Origin: Selenomonas sp.
GTDB taxonomy: Bacteria > Bacillota_C > Negativicutes > Selenomonadales > Selenomonadaceae
Direction: 5' to 3'
Assembly: GCF_024693525.1 (NCBI RefSeq)
Contig: NZ_JAILKR010000059.1
Coordinates: 1-6,427, forward strand
DNA: 6,427 bases
How positions within the stretch are numbered: the stretch's first letter is position 1; every line of letters starts with the position of its first letter. The position numbers and the translations under genes are program-made. Shown piece after piece: positions 1 to 5,692 of the stretch. The notes under the pieces are model-generated. The model was not told the DNA's origin. It saw only the letters and a program-made list of their open reading frames with translations, and ran no database searches.

Positions 1-2210
1 GCTAGTTTCAAGCGCTGGGCTTCGCCGCCGGAGAGGGCGGGCGTATCTTCGCCCAACGTCAGATACCCCAGACCTAAGTCGTTCAATGTTGAAAGTTTCC
101 CATAAATCTTTTTCTGCTTGGCAAAGAGCGGCAGCGCCTCCTTTACGGTCAGGGAGAGGATTTCCGGCAAAGTATAGCCATGCTCTGCACCTTCTGCCTG
201 CCAAAGGATTTCTTTGACCACTTCGCTATAACGCTGCCCGTTGCAATCCGGACAGGTGATTGTCACATCGGGCAGGAACTGCACATCGAGAGAAATCTGC
301 CCCGTACCATCACAGGTTGGGCAGCGCAGTTTACCCGTATTATAGGAAAAAGCGCCGGCCTTCCATTTTTTCTCTTTGGCCAAAGCTGTGGCCGCGTAGA
401 GCTTGCGCAATTCATCGAGCACTCCGCTGTATGTCGCCACCGTGGAACGGATGTTGATGCCGATGGGCGAAGCGTCAATCAGATTGGCTCGGCGTATACC
501 TTCAGCGCTTATAGCTTTGACCTGCGGCGGCAGTTTGCGGTCTTCAGCATTGGCCGAAAGCGCCGGCAACAGACATTCGAGCACCATAGTCGTCTTGCCC
601 GAACCGGATACACCGGTAACCACCGTCAGCCGTCCCTTGGGAATATCTGCCTGCAAGGGCTTTACCGTGTACAGCGGATTCGTTTCCAAATGAATCGTCC
701 CCAAGGCAAACATTTCTTCCCAGGGCGCACGTTCCCGCAAGCTGCCATTTGCCCCGCCGCGCATAAAGGGGGCAATCTTGGAGACTTTGCTTTTTGCAGC
801 CGCCTGCATATCCCCGGCAAACAGCAGATTACCGCCCTCGCTGCCCGCCAAAGGCCCCAGTTCAATCATATAATCGGCATGCTGCAGCACATGCACATCA
901 TGATCCACCAAAACCACGGAGTTGCCATCACGCAGCAAGCTGTCAATCACATCCAAGAGCCCTTCAATATTGGCGGGATGCAGGCCGATACTCGGCTCAT
1001 CGAGTACATAAAGTCCCCCTGTGGTTTCATTACGCACAGCTCTGGCCAACTGCACGCGCTGACGCTCACCGGTTGACAAGGTGCTGCTGGCACGGTCAAG
1101 GGACAAATACCCCAGACCGAGTTCCTTCAGCCTGCGAGCGTTATCCAAAAACGATTCACAGATACTTTCAGCCATGAGTCGCATTTCCTGCGGCAGTGTG
1201 TTCGGCACAGCCTTAACCCAGGGAATCAGTTCATCCAAAGTCATGGCCGTGGCCTCAGCCAAATTTTTCCCGGCCAGTCTGGTCGAGCGCACCTTCGCCG
1301 AGAGCCGCGTCCCCTGACATGCCGGGCAAGCGGCTTCATGCAGGAATTTTTCGACTCGCTTCATGCCCTTTTCATCCTTGACCTTCGCCAACGCATTTTC
1401 TACCGTATAAATCGCATTGTAATAAGTAAAATCCATTTCCGCAGCCACATTGGTCTTTTCATTGACATAGAGGATATGCCTTTTCTCCGCTGGGCCATGA
1501 AAGACGATCTCCTTTTCTTCCGGCGTCAAATCGCGGAAGGGCACATCAATCCGCACACCCATTTCCTTGGCGATATCCTTCATCAACGACCACATCAGCG
1601 TCTGCCACGGTGCCACCGCGCCCTCCGCAATGGACAGACTTTCGTCCGGCACAAGACTGGCCTCATCAACCGTACGCACAATCCCTGTCCCGGAGCAATG
1701 CGGGCAGGCGCCTTCTGAATTAAATGCCATGGCCTCCGCTCCGGGGCCGTAAAACTCCTCGCCGCAGACCGGGCATTTCGTAGGCAGCATCAGTGCCACA
1801 TCCATATTGGGCGGGCATAGATGTCCATGGGGACAGGTATGGCTGCCCAGACGGGAAAACAGCAGCCGCAGGCTGTTCAAGAGTTCCGAAGCCGTACCAA
1901 AGGTACTGCGCACTCCGGGAATGCCCGGGCGCTGATGAAGAGCCAGCGCCGCCGGTACATGACGGATTTCCTCCACATCGGCTTTGCCAGCCTGCGTGAT
2001 ACGGCGGCGCGTATAGGTAGACAGCGCCTCCAGATAACGGCGTGAACCCTCCGCGTACAAGGTTCCCAACGCCAACGACGATTTTCCCGAACCGGACACA
2101 CCGGCAATGGCCACGAGTTTGCCCAAGGGGATATCCACATCGATATTTTTCAGATTATGCACGCGGGCGCCCCTGACGATAATATTTTTAGGGCGTTCCT
2201 TATTGTCCAT
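1..2210 (-). CDS. Short-form UvrA-like ABC ATPase (excinuclease ABC subunit A paralog), C-terminus off the left edge
   Basis: The frame is open from ATG at 2210 to base 1 (736 codons seen). It is a tandem ABC ATPase of the UvrA family. Half one has Walker [10 protein letters not shown] (residues 37-45), signature LSTGERQR (378-385) and Walker B ending LDEPSIGLH (D404, E405). Half two has Walker [10 protein letters not shown] (533-541) and signature LSGGEAQR (726-733); its Walker B lies beyond the edge. Two C-x2-C-x19-C-x2-C zinc modules are visible (C146/149/169/172 and C630/633/653/656). The roughly 115-residue UvrB-binding domain that normally follows the first ATPase segment is absent: a short linker runs from LLFSRLG to the first zinc module. 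Canonical UvrA is about 940 residues; this one should end near 820-840. Family knowledge: such short paralogs include DrrC-type drug-resistance proteins and UvrA2, so DNA binding or self-protection is plausible, but UvrB-dependent repair is doubtful. The start is fixed by GGGGAGG at 2219-2225, eight bases upstream. Confidence 0.93.
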   Translation of the reverse strand, partial: MDNKERPKNIIVRGARVHNLKNIDVDIPLGKLVAIAGVSGSGKSSLALGTLYAEGSRRYLEALSTYTRRRITQAGKADVEEIRHVPAALALHQRPGIPGVRSTFGTASELLNSLRLLFSRLGSHTCPHGHLCPPNMDVALMLPTKCPVCGEEFYGPGAEAMAFNSEGACPHCSGTGIVRTVDEASLVPDESLSIAEGAVAPWQTLMWSLMKDIAKEMGVRIDVPFRDLTPEEKEIVFHGPAEKRHILYVNEKTNVAAEMDFTYYNAIYTVENALAKVKDEKGMKRVEKFLHEAACPACQGTRLSAKVRSTRLAGKNLAEATAMTLDELIPWVKAVPNTLPQEMRLMAESICESFLDNARRLKELGLGYLSLDRASSTLSTGERQRVQLARAVRNETTGGLYVLDEPSIGLHPANIEGLLDVIDSLLRDGNSVVLVDHDVHVLQHADYMIELGPLAGSEGGNLLFAGDMQAAAKSKVSKIAPFMRGGANGSLRERAPWEEMFALGTIHLETNPLYTVKPLQADIPKGRLTVVTGVSGSGKTTMVLECLLPALSANAEDRKLPPQVKAISAEGIRRANLIDASPIGINIRSTVATYSGVLDELRKLYAATALAKEKKWKAGAFSYNTGKLRCPTCDGTGQISLDVQFLPDVTITCPDCNGQRYSEVVKEILWQAEGAEHGYTLPEILSLTVKEALPLFAKQKKIYGKLSTLNDLGLGYLTLGEDTPALSGGEAQRLKL

Positions 2211-2218
2211 TTCTCAAT

Positions 2219-2225
2219 CCTCCCC
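2219..2225 (-). promoter_or_regulatory. Ribosome binding site of the uvrA-like gene
   Basis: GGGGAGG on the minus strand, eight bases before the ATG at 2210. It lies in the 34-base gap after the stop codon of the small cysteine-rich gene, so the two genes are probably co-transcribed. It sets the start of the UvrA-like protein. Confidence 0.8.
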
Positions 2226-2244
2226 TATTTCTTTTTTGGAGATA

Positions 2245-2464
2245 TTACAAACATTTGCCGCAATGACTGCAGCCATTGCAAATCAACCTGCTGCCGCAGG
2301 CCTGGCAATACGGCCCATCATAGGCGGGCCTATAACGGTCCTCTGCTGGAACAGACAAATCAATATTGTAGCGCAGGTCGAATTCCATGGGCCTGCCTAC
2401 AAAATTCAGGCCTGCCTTAAAGGCTTGCTCCGCCTGCTTCTGCTGTAGCAGGAAAATCTCGCAT
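2245..2464 (-). pseudogene. Small cysteine-rich protein gene, apparently frameshifted just after its start
   Basis: Not recognised as a named family. On the minus strand a 72-codon frame (2463 to 2248, TAA at 2245-2247) encodes a Gln/Ala-rich start ([14 protein letters not shown]), a middle part ([12 protein letters not shown]), then a tail with six cysteines, [20 protein letters not shown], spaced C-x2-C-x5-C-x2-C-x2-C-x2-C. This would suit a zinc or Fe-S site. The frame has no good start: a TAA lies directly upstream (2464-2466). A strong GGGGAGG (2473-2479) stands eight bases before ATG at 2464, but that ATG opens another frame that stops after 15 codons. One added base just after ATG-CG would join them as MR-E-IFLLQQ, about 75 residues. 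So a one-base deletion, a sequencing error or, less likely, programmed frameshifting is inferred. An internal in-frame ATG at 2388 could give a 47-residue product that keeps all six cysteines. The gene sits between its own promoter and uvrA. Confidence 0.55.
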
Positions 2465-2472
2465 TATACAAG

Positions 2473-2479
2473 CCTCCCC
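2473..2479 (-). promoter_or_regulatory. Ribosome binding site of the small cysteine-rich gene
   Basis: GGGGAGG on the minus strand with an eight-base spacer to ATG at 2464, the same core and spacing as the uvrA-like gene downstream. It matters because it marks 2464 as the intended start, although the long frame is offset from it by one base. Confidence 0.6.
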
Positions 2480-2527
2480 AGGTCATCAACCGTTTCAGAT
2501 ACCTCCCACAAAGCAAAATTCATTCTA

Positions 2528-2557
2528 ATTTTAAAACGACTAAATTTGACTGGTCAA
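2528..2557 (-). promoter_or_regulatory. Sigma-A-like promoter for the cysteine-rich gene and uvrA-like gene
   Basis: On the minus strand, TTGACC (2557-2552) and TAAAAT (2533-2528) are 18 bases apart, each one mismatch from consensus. Transcription would start near 2521, leaving a leader of roughly 55 bases before the ribosome binding site and ATG at 2464. This start point would exclude the weak upstream ATG at 2523. The -35 box is covered by the palindrome TTGAC-TG-GTCAA (2546-2557). No terminator lies between the Rrf2 gene and this promoter, so read-through from rrf2 could also feed these genes. Confidence 0.5.
2546..2557. promoter_or_regulatory. Palindrome over the -35 box, possible operator
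   Basis: TTGAC-TG-GTCAA is a perfect five-base inverted repeat with a two-base centre. Its right arm overlaps the -35 hexamer of the minus-strand promoter, a usual place for a repressor site. It does not match the TGTAA-N9-TTACA sites at 3069-3225, so a different protein would be expected. It is short and could be chance. Confidence 0.3.
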
Positions 2558-2583
2558 CTTATGCTATAAGGTTTCAGTTATAA

Positions 2584-3027
2584 TCATTTCCTTTGCCCCT
2601 GTCCTGCTTCCTTCATCGCGATAGATTCCAATAAATCGGCAAGGGTAACCTTCTTGAAATCAGCCAGCATGTGTTGTCTGACTTCTTCGAGCCTGTCACC
2701 TAACACTCCATGGATATTCCGCCCTATCGGACAGGCCGGATTAGGATTCTCTTGAAAATGAAATAAATCTTCATCTTCTTCCACAGCCCGAAAGACATCC
2801 CACAAGGTGATGTCTTTCGGGCTTTTGGTAAGTTTTGCCCCACCGACACCAGCCGCCACTTCCACGAGGCCGGCAGCTTTGAGCTGGCCTAATGTCTTGC
2901 GGACAATAACCGGATTGACATTGACACTGCCCGCCAAAAAAGTAGATGTAGTCTTGTACTCATCCTTGAACCGTTCTATACAAAGCAATATATGCGTTGC
3001 TACCGGCAGACGAAATGAAAACTGCAT
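2584..3027 (-). CDS. Rrf2 family transcriptional regulator (YwnA-like, single conserved cysteine)
   Basis: A 147-residue DNA-binding repressor, the usual length for Rrf2. The N-terminal winged helix-turn-helix spans about residues 5-65, with recognition-helix region VNVNPVIVRKTLGQL (35-49) and wing AAGVGGAKL (58-66). SPKDITLWDVFRAVE (69-83) leads into the dimerisation part. Only C99, in the ACPIG segment, lies where Rrf2 sensors carry ligands, with C16 near the start. The three-cysteine cluster of IscR or NsrR is missing, so this resembles the YwnA-like group rather than an Fe-S sensor, although C99 could sense by thiol chemistry. ATG at 3027 is chosen over ATG at 3048 because AGGAGG (3035-3040) lies seven bases before it and inside the longer frame. 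The gene is divergent from a cupin gene, and its promoter overlaps an operator-like repeat, which suggests autorepression. Confidence 0.9.
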   Translation of the reverse strand: MQFSFRLPVATHILLCIERFKDEYKTTSTFLAGSVNVNPVIVRKTLGQLKAAGLVEVAAGVGGAKLTKSPKDITLWDVFRAVEEDEDLFHFQENPNPACPIGRNIHGVLGDRLEEVRQHMLADFKKVTLADLLESIAMKEAGQGQRK

Positions 3028-3034
3028 GAAGGAA

Positions 3035-3040
3035 CCTCCT
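3035..3040 (-). promoter_or_regulatory. Ribosome binding site deciding the Rrf2 start
   Basis: AGGAGG on the minus strand, seven bases before ATG at 3027. An ATG at 3048 is in the same frame but lies upstream of this site, so the protein most likely begins MQFSFRLP rather than MVLGGSFMQ. Confidence 0.8.
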
Positions 3041-3068
3041 AAAACCATTATTTCTTACTATATAAGGT

Positions 3069-3087
3069 TGTAGCCTATCATATTACA
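3069..3087. promoter_or_regulatory. Operator-like repeat O3 (TGTAG-N9-TTACA) over the Rrf2 -10 box
   Basis: TGTAG (3069-3073) and TTACA (3083-3087) flank nine bases. This is the TGTAA-N9-TTACA pattern with one mismatch. It covers the rrf2 -10 hexamer and start point, so a bound regulator would block rrf2 transcription. It shares TTGTA and TTACAT edges with the other sites in this gap. Confidence 0.6.
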
Positions 3088-3105
3088 TCACTTATAAAAT
3101 GTCAA
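3077..3105 (-). promoter_or_regulatory. Promoter of the Rrf2 gene
   Basis: On the minus strand, TTGACA (3105-3100, perfect consensus) and TATGAT (3082-3077) are separated by 17 bases. Transcription would start near 3070, about 43 bases before the ATG. The -10 box lies inside the operator-like repeat at 3069-3087. Confidence 0.75.
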
Positions 3106-3164
3106 TCTTACCTGCTGATATGCTTTTATGGCATCCACTGCGAAAACTTCATAAAATTCTTCAT

Positions 3165-3183
3165 TGTAACCATTGACATTACA
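3165..3183. promoter_or_regulatory. Operator-like repeat O1 (TGTAA-N9-TTACA) over the cupin -35 box
   Basis: TGTAA (3165-3169) and TTACA (3179-3183) form perfect five-base arms around nine bases, and the nine bases contain the last C-C-A plus the whole TTGACA -35 box of the cupin promoter. Binding here would exclude RNA polymerase. Its centre (3174) is 42 bases from that of O2. Confidence 0.62.
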
Positions 3184-3201
3184 TCGCTAAAATGTTATCC
3201 T
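3173..3201 (+). promoter_or_regulatory. Promoter of the cupin gene
   Basis: TTGACA (3173-3178, perfect consensus), a 17-base spacer, then TATCCT (3196-3201). The start point should be near 3207-3209, giving a leader of about 40 bases with AGGAGG at 3233-3238. Both hexamers are bracketed by operator-like repeats, so this promoter is probably repressed until an inducing signal appears. Confidence 0.72.
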
Positions 3202-3206
3202 CTCAT

Positions 3207-3225
3207 TGTAAGCGATGTTGTTACA
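3207..3225. promoter_or_regulatory. Operator-like repeat O2 (TGTAA-N9-TTACA) at the cupin transcription start
   Basis: TGTAA (3207-3211) and TTACA (3221-3225) around nine bases; the arms extend to ATTGTAA and TTACAAT (3205-3227), a perfect seven-base inverted repeat. It starts at the expected transcription start of the cupin promoter. AGCGATGT (3211-3218) is also an inverted copy of ACATCGCT (3181-3188) beside O1. Confidence 0.62.
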
Positions 3226-3246
3226 ATATTTTAGGAGGAATTTCAC

Positions 3247-3603
3247 ATGGCAAATTTCAGCAAAATCAGTGTGGCAAACGATGCCAGAACCGAGCTGCAT
3301 GACAAATTGAATCTGACGGGAGCAGAAATCAGCGTCAACAACCTGCCTGCCGGAGCCGGTGTTCCCTTTGTACACTACCACAAGAAAAATGAGGAGATTT
3401 ACTTCATCACGGCCGGCAAAGGCACCGCTGTAATTGACGGGCAAACTGTAGAACTTTCTGCCGGTGACTGGCTGCGCATAGCCCCGGCGGCACGGCGTCA
3501 ATTCTCGGCGTCTGCCGATGAAGGCATCAGCTATATCTGCATTCAGGTACGCGAAAAATCCCTGGAGGAATACACCGCAGCTGACGCTGAAGTAGAACAG
3601 TAA
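3247..3603 (+). CDS. Small single-domain cupin, divergent from the Rrf2 gene
   Basis: A 118-residue cytosolic protein that is one conserved beta-barrel (cupin_2 type). Metal-binding motif 1 is clear: H43-Y-H45 followed by E50 and then G57 (VHYHKKNEEIYFITAGKG). Motif 2 is GDWLRIAPAARRQF (73-86), where the usual fourth ligand, histidine in P-x-G-x2-H, is Q85 and the glycine is A82. So the metal site may be three-residue or altered. Cupins range from dioxygenases and isomerases to sugar or ligand binders, so no reaction can be assigned. AGGAGG (3233-3238) sits eight bases before ATG. The only plus-strand gene here, it is monocistronic: its own promoter and a strong terminator (3623-3674) enclose it. 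Two operator-like repeats make it the most likely target of the adjacent Rrf2 regulator. Confidence 0.9.
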   Translation: MANFSKISVANDARTELHDKLNLTGAEISVNNLPAGAGVPFVHYHKKNEEIYFITAGKGTAVIDGQTVELSAGDWLRIAPAARRQFSASADEGISYICIQVREKSLEEYTAADAEVEQ

Positions 3604-3622
3604 ATCCGTTATTGTGATAAGC

Positions 3623-3674
3623 AAAAGCCATCCATAAGCACCGATTAATCAGCTGGCTTATGGATGGCTTTTTT
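3623..3674. terminator. Strong intrinsic terminator, probably bidirectional
   Basis: A perfect 17-base stem (3623-3639 with 3656-3672, AAAAGCCATCCATAAGC and its complement) with a 16-base loop ends in six Ts (3669-3674) on the plus strand, 20 bases after the cupin stop. On the minus strand the stem ends in TTTT and then GCTTAT, so it may also stop transcription of the VOC gene that ends at 3682. Confidence 0.9.
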
Positions 3675-3681
3675 GCGCCCA

Positions 3682-4068
3682 TTATTTCACTTCGATATCC
3701 AACACTTTCTCAATGGCTCCCGGCTTTTCCTGAAACAGTTCCAACACCAGGCCATCGGGAAGCTTCACCCATTTCTCCGGCTTCCCTTCCAAGGGACGTA
3801 CACCTTCATAGGCCAGCATTTCCTGCAAAGCCGCCTTGAAATCTTGCACCACAATGCCTAAGTGGTGCCCCCGTCCTGCTGCTGGATCTTCCGGAGCAGC
3901 CACCAGCTGCAGGCCGCCTTTCAGCCATACCTGCTGTAAAACGCCATCCTTTTCCTTACGCCTTGTCTCCGTCATGCCCAGTACCGTCTGAAAAAAATTC
4001 AGACTCCATTCGATATCTGCCACGGTCACTGCCGCATGTTCAAGATAAGATGCTTTTGGGGTCATCAT
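3682..4068 (-). CDS. VOC superfamily (glyoxalase/dioxygenase-fold) protein
   Basis: A 128-residue protein of vicinal oxygen chelate type, built of two beta-alpha-beta-beta-beta repeats (about 6-58 and 66-115). The four positions that bind metal in glyoxalase I relatives are filled: H11 (LEHAAVTV), Q54 (GGLQLVA), H69 (GHHLGIVV) and E110 (LVLELF). Other family signs are SLNFFQTVLGM (22-32) and KLPDGLVLEL (102-111). Known relatives include lactoylglutathione lyase, methylmalonyl-CoA epimerase and thiol-transfer resistance enzymes; the substrate cannot be read from the sequence. AGGAGG (4074-4079) is five bases before ATG at 4068 and eight before the adjacent in-frame ATG at 4065, so the protein may begin at the second Met (127 residues). 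It follows the flavoprotein gene by 141 bases on the same strand and ends just before the terminator shared with the cupin gene. No convincing promoter of its own was seen. Confidence 0.88.
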   Translation of the reverse strand: MMTPKASYLEHAAVTVADIEWSLNFFQTVLGMTETRRKEKDGVLQQVWLKGGLQLVAAPEDPAAGRGHHLGIVVQDFKAALQEMLAYEGVRPLEGKPEKWVKLPDGLVLELFQEKPGAIEKVLDIEVK

Positions 4069-4174
4069 CGTTACCTCCTGTTCTTAAGACCTATATTCTT
4101 ATGGCAATTATCTTCTTCCTTGTCACTTTTTTATACACCATTTTTCCTATACACAATCACCAAAGAAAAGGCAT

Positions 4175-4185
4175 GAACAATGTTC
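4175..4185. repeat. Short palindrome GAACA-A-TGTTC between the flavoprotein and VOC genes
   Basis: Perfect five-base arms around a single A, in the 141-base gap upstream of the VOC gene. It might be a small operator. At this length it could also be chance, and no good promoter was placed next to it. Confidence 0.25.
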
Positions 4186-4209
4186 TTTGCAAGAAATCAC
4201 ATTTAGGAA

Positions 4210-4857
4210 TTAGTGCTCAAGCAAACTTTTCCCTAATTCATAAGCTGCTGCACATTGCTGGGGAAACATCTCCTCACGATAGGCTGCTTTGGCTTGCGGG
4301 TCGAAGATCGAAGACTCATATTTGTCATAGTCGGTAAACTGGGTCGTATTGTACGCATAAAGCGTCTTGGTTTCCGCCCGCAGGATCTTGCTCGCAAAGC
4401 CTTCGTGAACGGCAAATTTTTCCCGCATGCCAAACTGCTTGACATGCTCCTCGGTCATATTCATGGTGTAAATAAAGGCATTAGGCAGGGACTTCGGAAA
4501 TACCGTCGGTATCTCGTTGCTGTAAATGTAATTGGAAAATAGAAGCCTTTCGATAAAAGCACTCATGCCGGAGGAAAGGTTCATAAAGTAAACGGGAACG
4601 CCCATAATGAGCGCATCGGCATCCTTGATGCGTTCGATGACCGGTGTCAAATCGTCCTTCATCGCACAGGTACCATGCTCCTTGTCCTTGCGTTTGCAGT
4701 AAAAACAGCTGATACAACCCTTGAAGTTCAGGCTGTAAAGATTTATAAGTTCCGTTTCCGCACCGGCCTCCTGCGCGCCCTTCAAGACCTGCTGCAAAAG
4801 TCCTGCCGTGTTGCCGTTGCGCCGCGGGCTGCCATTGATGGCAATTACTTTCTTCAT
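4210..4857 (-). CDS. Flavodoxin-fold NAD(P)H-dependent FMN reductase / iron-sulfur-flavoprotein-like
   Basis: A 215-residue cytosolic protein. The N-terminus MKKVIAINGSPRRNGNTAGLL has the FMN-phosphate loop GSPRRNGNT (9-17) of the flavodoxin-like NADPH-dependent FMN reductase family. A cysteine cluster follows at C48, C51, C54 and C64 (GCISCFYCKRK, then GTCAMKDDL). Archaeal and clostridial iron-sulfur flavoproteins have C-x2-C-x2-C with 4-7 residues to the fourth cysteine; here the last gap is nine, so either a 4Fe-4S cluster with a longer loop or a redox thiol site is possible. A flavin-binding loop VPVYFMNLSSGMSAFIER (87-104) completes the fold. The C-terminal 60 residues contain an extra YAYNTTQFTDYDKYESS segment. 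It probably moves electrons between NAD(P)H or ferredoxin-like donors and an unknown acceptor. The start is set by GGGAGG eight bases before ATG at 4857. It may be co-transcribed with the VOC gene. Confidence 0.9.
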   Translation of the reverse strand: MKKVIAINGSPRRNGNTAGLLQQVLKGAQEAGAETELINLYSLNFKGCISCFYCKRKDKEHGTCAMKDDLTPVIERIKDADALIMGVPVYFMNLSSGMSAFIERLLFSNYIYSNEIPTVFPKSLPNAFIYTMNMTEEHVKQFGMREKFAVHEGFASKILRAETKTLYAYNTTQFTDYDKYESSIFDPQAKAAYREEMFPQQCAAAYELGKSLLEH

Positions 4858-4934
4858 CGTTAAATCCTCCCATCAACCAATACACAAATACTTAAAGTAA
4901 TCTTCGACGCCAATAAGCTGTTCCCTGCTCTCCT

Positions 4935-4971
4935 AAAGAAAAACCTGACAAAGTCAAACGCCTTGTCAGGT
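4935..4971 (-). terminator. Intrinsic terminator of the MBL-rubredoxin/cupin/PAS operon
   Basis: On the minus strand, ACCTGACAA (4971-4963) pairs perfectly with TTGTCAGGT (4951-4943) around an 11-base loop, followed by TTTTCTTT (4942-4935). It lies 10 bases after the PAS gene stop and separates this operon from the flavoprotein gene. Confidence 0.85.
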
Positions 4972-4980
4972 CATACTCTT

Positions 4981-5322
4981 TTAACGTTTCAGTTCCTGAT
5001 ACTCTGCCACCCGGCCTACACTGAAGTGCAGAATCCATTCCGGACGTTCCGTAATCGGCGTCCAGAAACCGTAGGCTTTGCCCTGTGGGCCTTCATAAGC
5101 CACATGCACGGATTTATTTTCATCAATGGCCTTGTTGCACAGGCAGCCTTTGTGGTCTTCGGGCTTGCCGATGGAGGAACACTTTATCCCTGCTGTCAAG
5201 CCCAGTTCTGCCGCTTTCTTATTCACAGCAATGATTTCCCGACTCCGCTGGGTGATGGTCACCGGTTCGGGAAAATTATCCCACATAATATGAAACGCTT
5301 GAATTACTTCCTGATCTGTCAT
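4981..5322 (-). CDS. Stand-alone PAS-domain protein with a Cys/His cluster
   Basis: A 113-residue protein that is a single PAS-like domain with no attached kinase, cyclase or DNA-binding part. The start, FHIMWDNFPEPVTITQ (10-25), then REIIAVNKKAAELG (29-42), has the typical PAS pattern of a helix, two strands and an N-x-A-A-x-x-x-G-like helix. The end, AYGFWTPI...WILHFSVGR (83-104), supplies the closing strands. In the middle are C48, H57, C60 and C62 (IKCSSIGKPEDHKGCLCNKA), a set able to bind a metal, Fe-S cluster or heme, or to act as a thiol switch. It ends the operon after the MBL-rubredoxin and cupin genes. AGGAGG (5334-5339) is 11 bases before ATG, a longish gap, and starts 9 bases after the cupin stop. 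Likely a soluble sensor or cofactor carrier for the operon; the partner is unknown. Confidence 0.8.
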   Translation of the reverse strand: MTDQEVIQAFHIMWDNFPEPVTITQRSREIIAVNKKAAELGLTAGIKCSSIGKPEDHKGCLCNKAIDENKSVHVAYEGPQGKAYGFWTPITERPEWILHFSVGRVAEYQELKR

Positions 5323-5348
5323 TTCGAAAAAAGCCTCCTAAAACTTTC

Positions 5349-5678
5349 TTACTCCGGTTCACCATCTCTAGGGTCATCTACATAATCTACTTCAGCATAA
5401 CCGGCACAAAGCGTAATCTGATGTTTCTGCCCGGCAGGTATGAAGTAGGTATCTCCCTGTTGATACGTTTTTGTCTCACCATTAGCGGTATAATGACATT
5501 TGCCGCTTACCACCACCGTCCATTGAGCGGCATGGCTGTGCTCCGGGAACGGCACTTCTTTTTCTGCGCTGACGAAATACACCGTTCCTGTTGAGGTGTG
5601 GTCGACACGCACCTCTAGGCCATCTATACCATAATTTCTTTCAGGTACGTGCTTGATAATCTCGGGAAAAATACTCAT
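5349..5678 (-). CDS. Small cupin-domain protein in the MBL-rubredoxin operon
   Basis: A 109-residue single cupin barrel. Motif 1 is H47-S-H49-A-A-Q52-W...G59 (EHSHAAQWTVVVSGK): two histidines are present, but the usual glutamate is Q52. Motif 2 is complete, GDTYFIPAGQKHQI with H86. So three of four common metal ligands stand, and the fourth is a glutamine, as in some HxHxxQ cupins. It differs from the cupin at 3247-3603, which keeps the Glu and loses the last His, so the two are not recent duplicates. The ATG at 5678 follows AAGGAG (5688-5693) by nine bases; that site overlaps the stop codon of the MBL-rubredoxin gene, suggesting coupled translation. An ATG at 5686 is out of frame and stops at once. 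The PAS gene follows 26 bases downstream. The substrate or ligand is unknown. Confidence 0.88.
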   Translation of the reverse strand: MSIFPEIIKHVPERNYGIDGLEVRVDHTSTGTVYFVSAEKEVPFPEHSHAAQWTVVVSGKCHYTANGETKTYQQGDTYFIPAGQKHQITLCAGYAEVDYVDDPRDGEPE

Positions 5679-5692
5679 AAAACCATGCTCCT

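Noticed and set aside
180..1076. 298-residue open frame on the plus strand
   Set aside because: It lies wholly opposite the UvrA-like gene, whose motifs are unmistakable. It has no recognisable domain and no ribosome binding site.
2107..2448. Plus-strand frames of 113 and 87 residues opposite the cysteine-rich gene
   Set aside because: They have no ribosome binding site and overlap the start of the UvrA-like gene. The minus strand has promoter, ribosome binding site and a cysteine-patterned frame instead.
2464..2523. 19-codon frame from ATG at 2523, in frame with the cysteine-rich body through a TAA
   Set aside because: As a stop-interrupted single gene it is possible, but the ATG has no ribosome binding site and lies at or before the predicted transcription start near 2521. 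A start at 2464 fits the signals better.
3091..3160. Riboswitch or small RNA in the rrf2-cupin gap
   Set aside because: Only weak short inverted repeats are seen. The gap is explained by two promoters and three operator-like sites.
3187..3624. 145-residue open frame on the minus strand
   Set aside because: It is antisense to the plus-strand cupin and overlaps its promoter, operators and terminator stem. It has no ribosome binding site.
4858..4934. Promoter of the flavoprotein gene
   Set aside because: TTGGCG followed by TATTTG at 17 bases was considered on the minus strand, but the -10 match is too weak to report as a feature.
4963..5385. 140-residue open frame on the plus strand
   Set aside because: It is opposite the PAS gene and the end of the cupin gene. 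It would also begin within the terminator hairpin.
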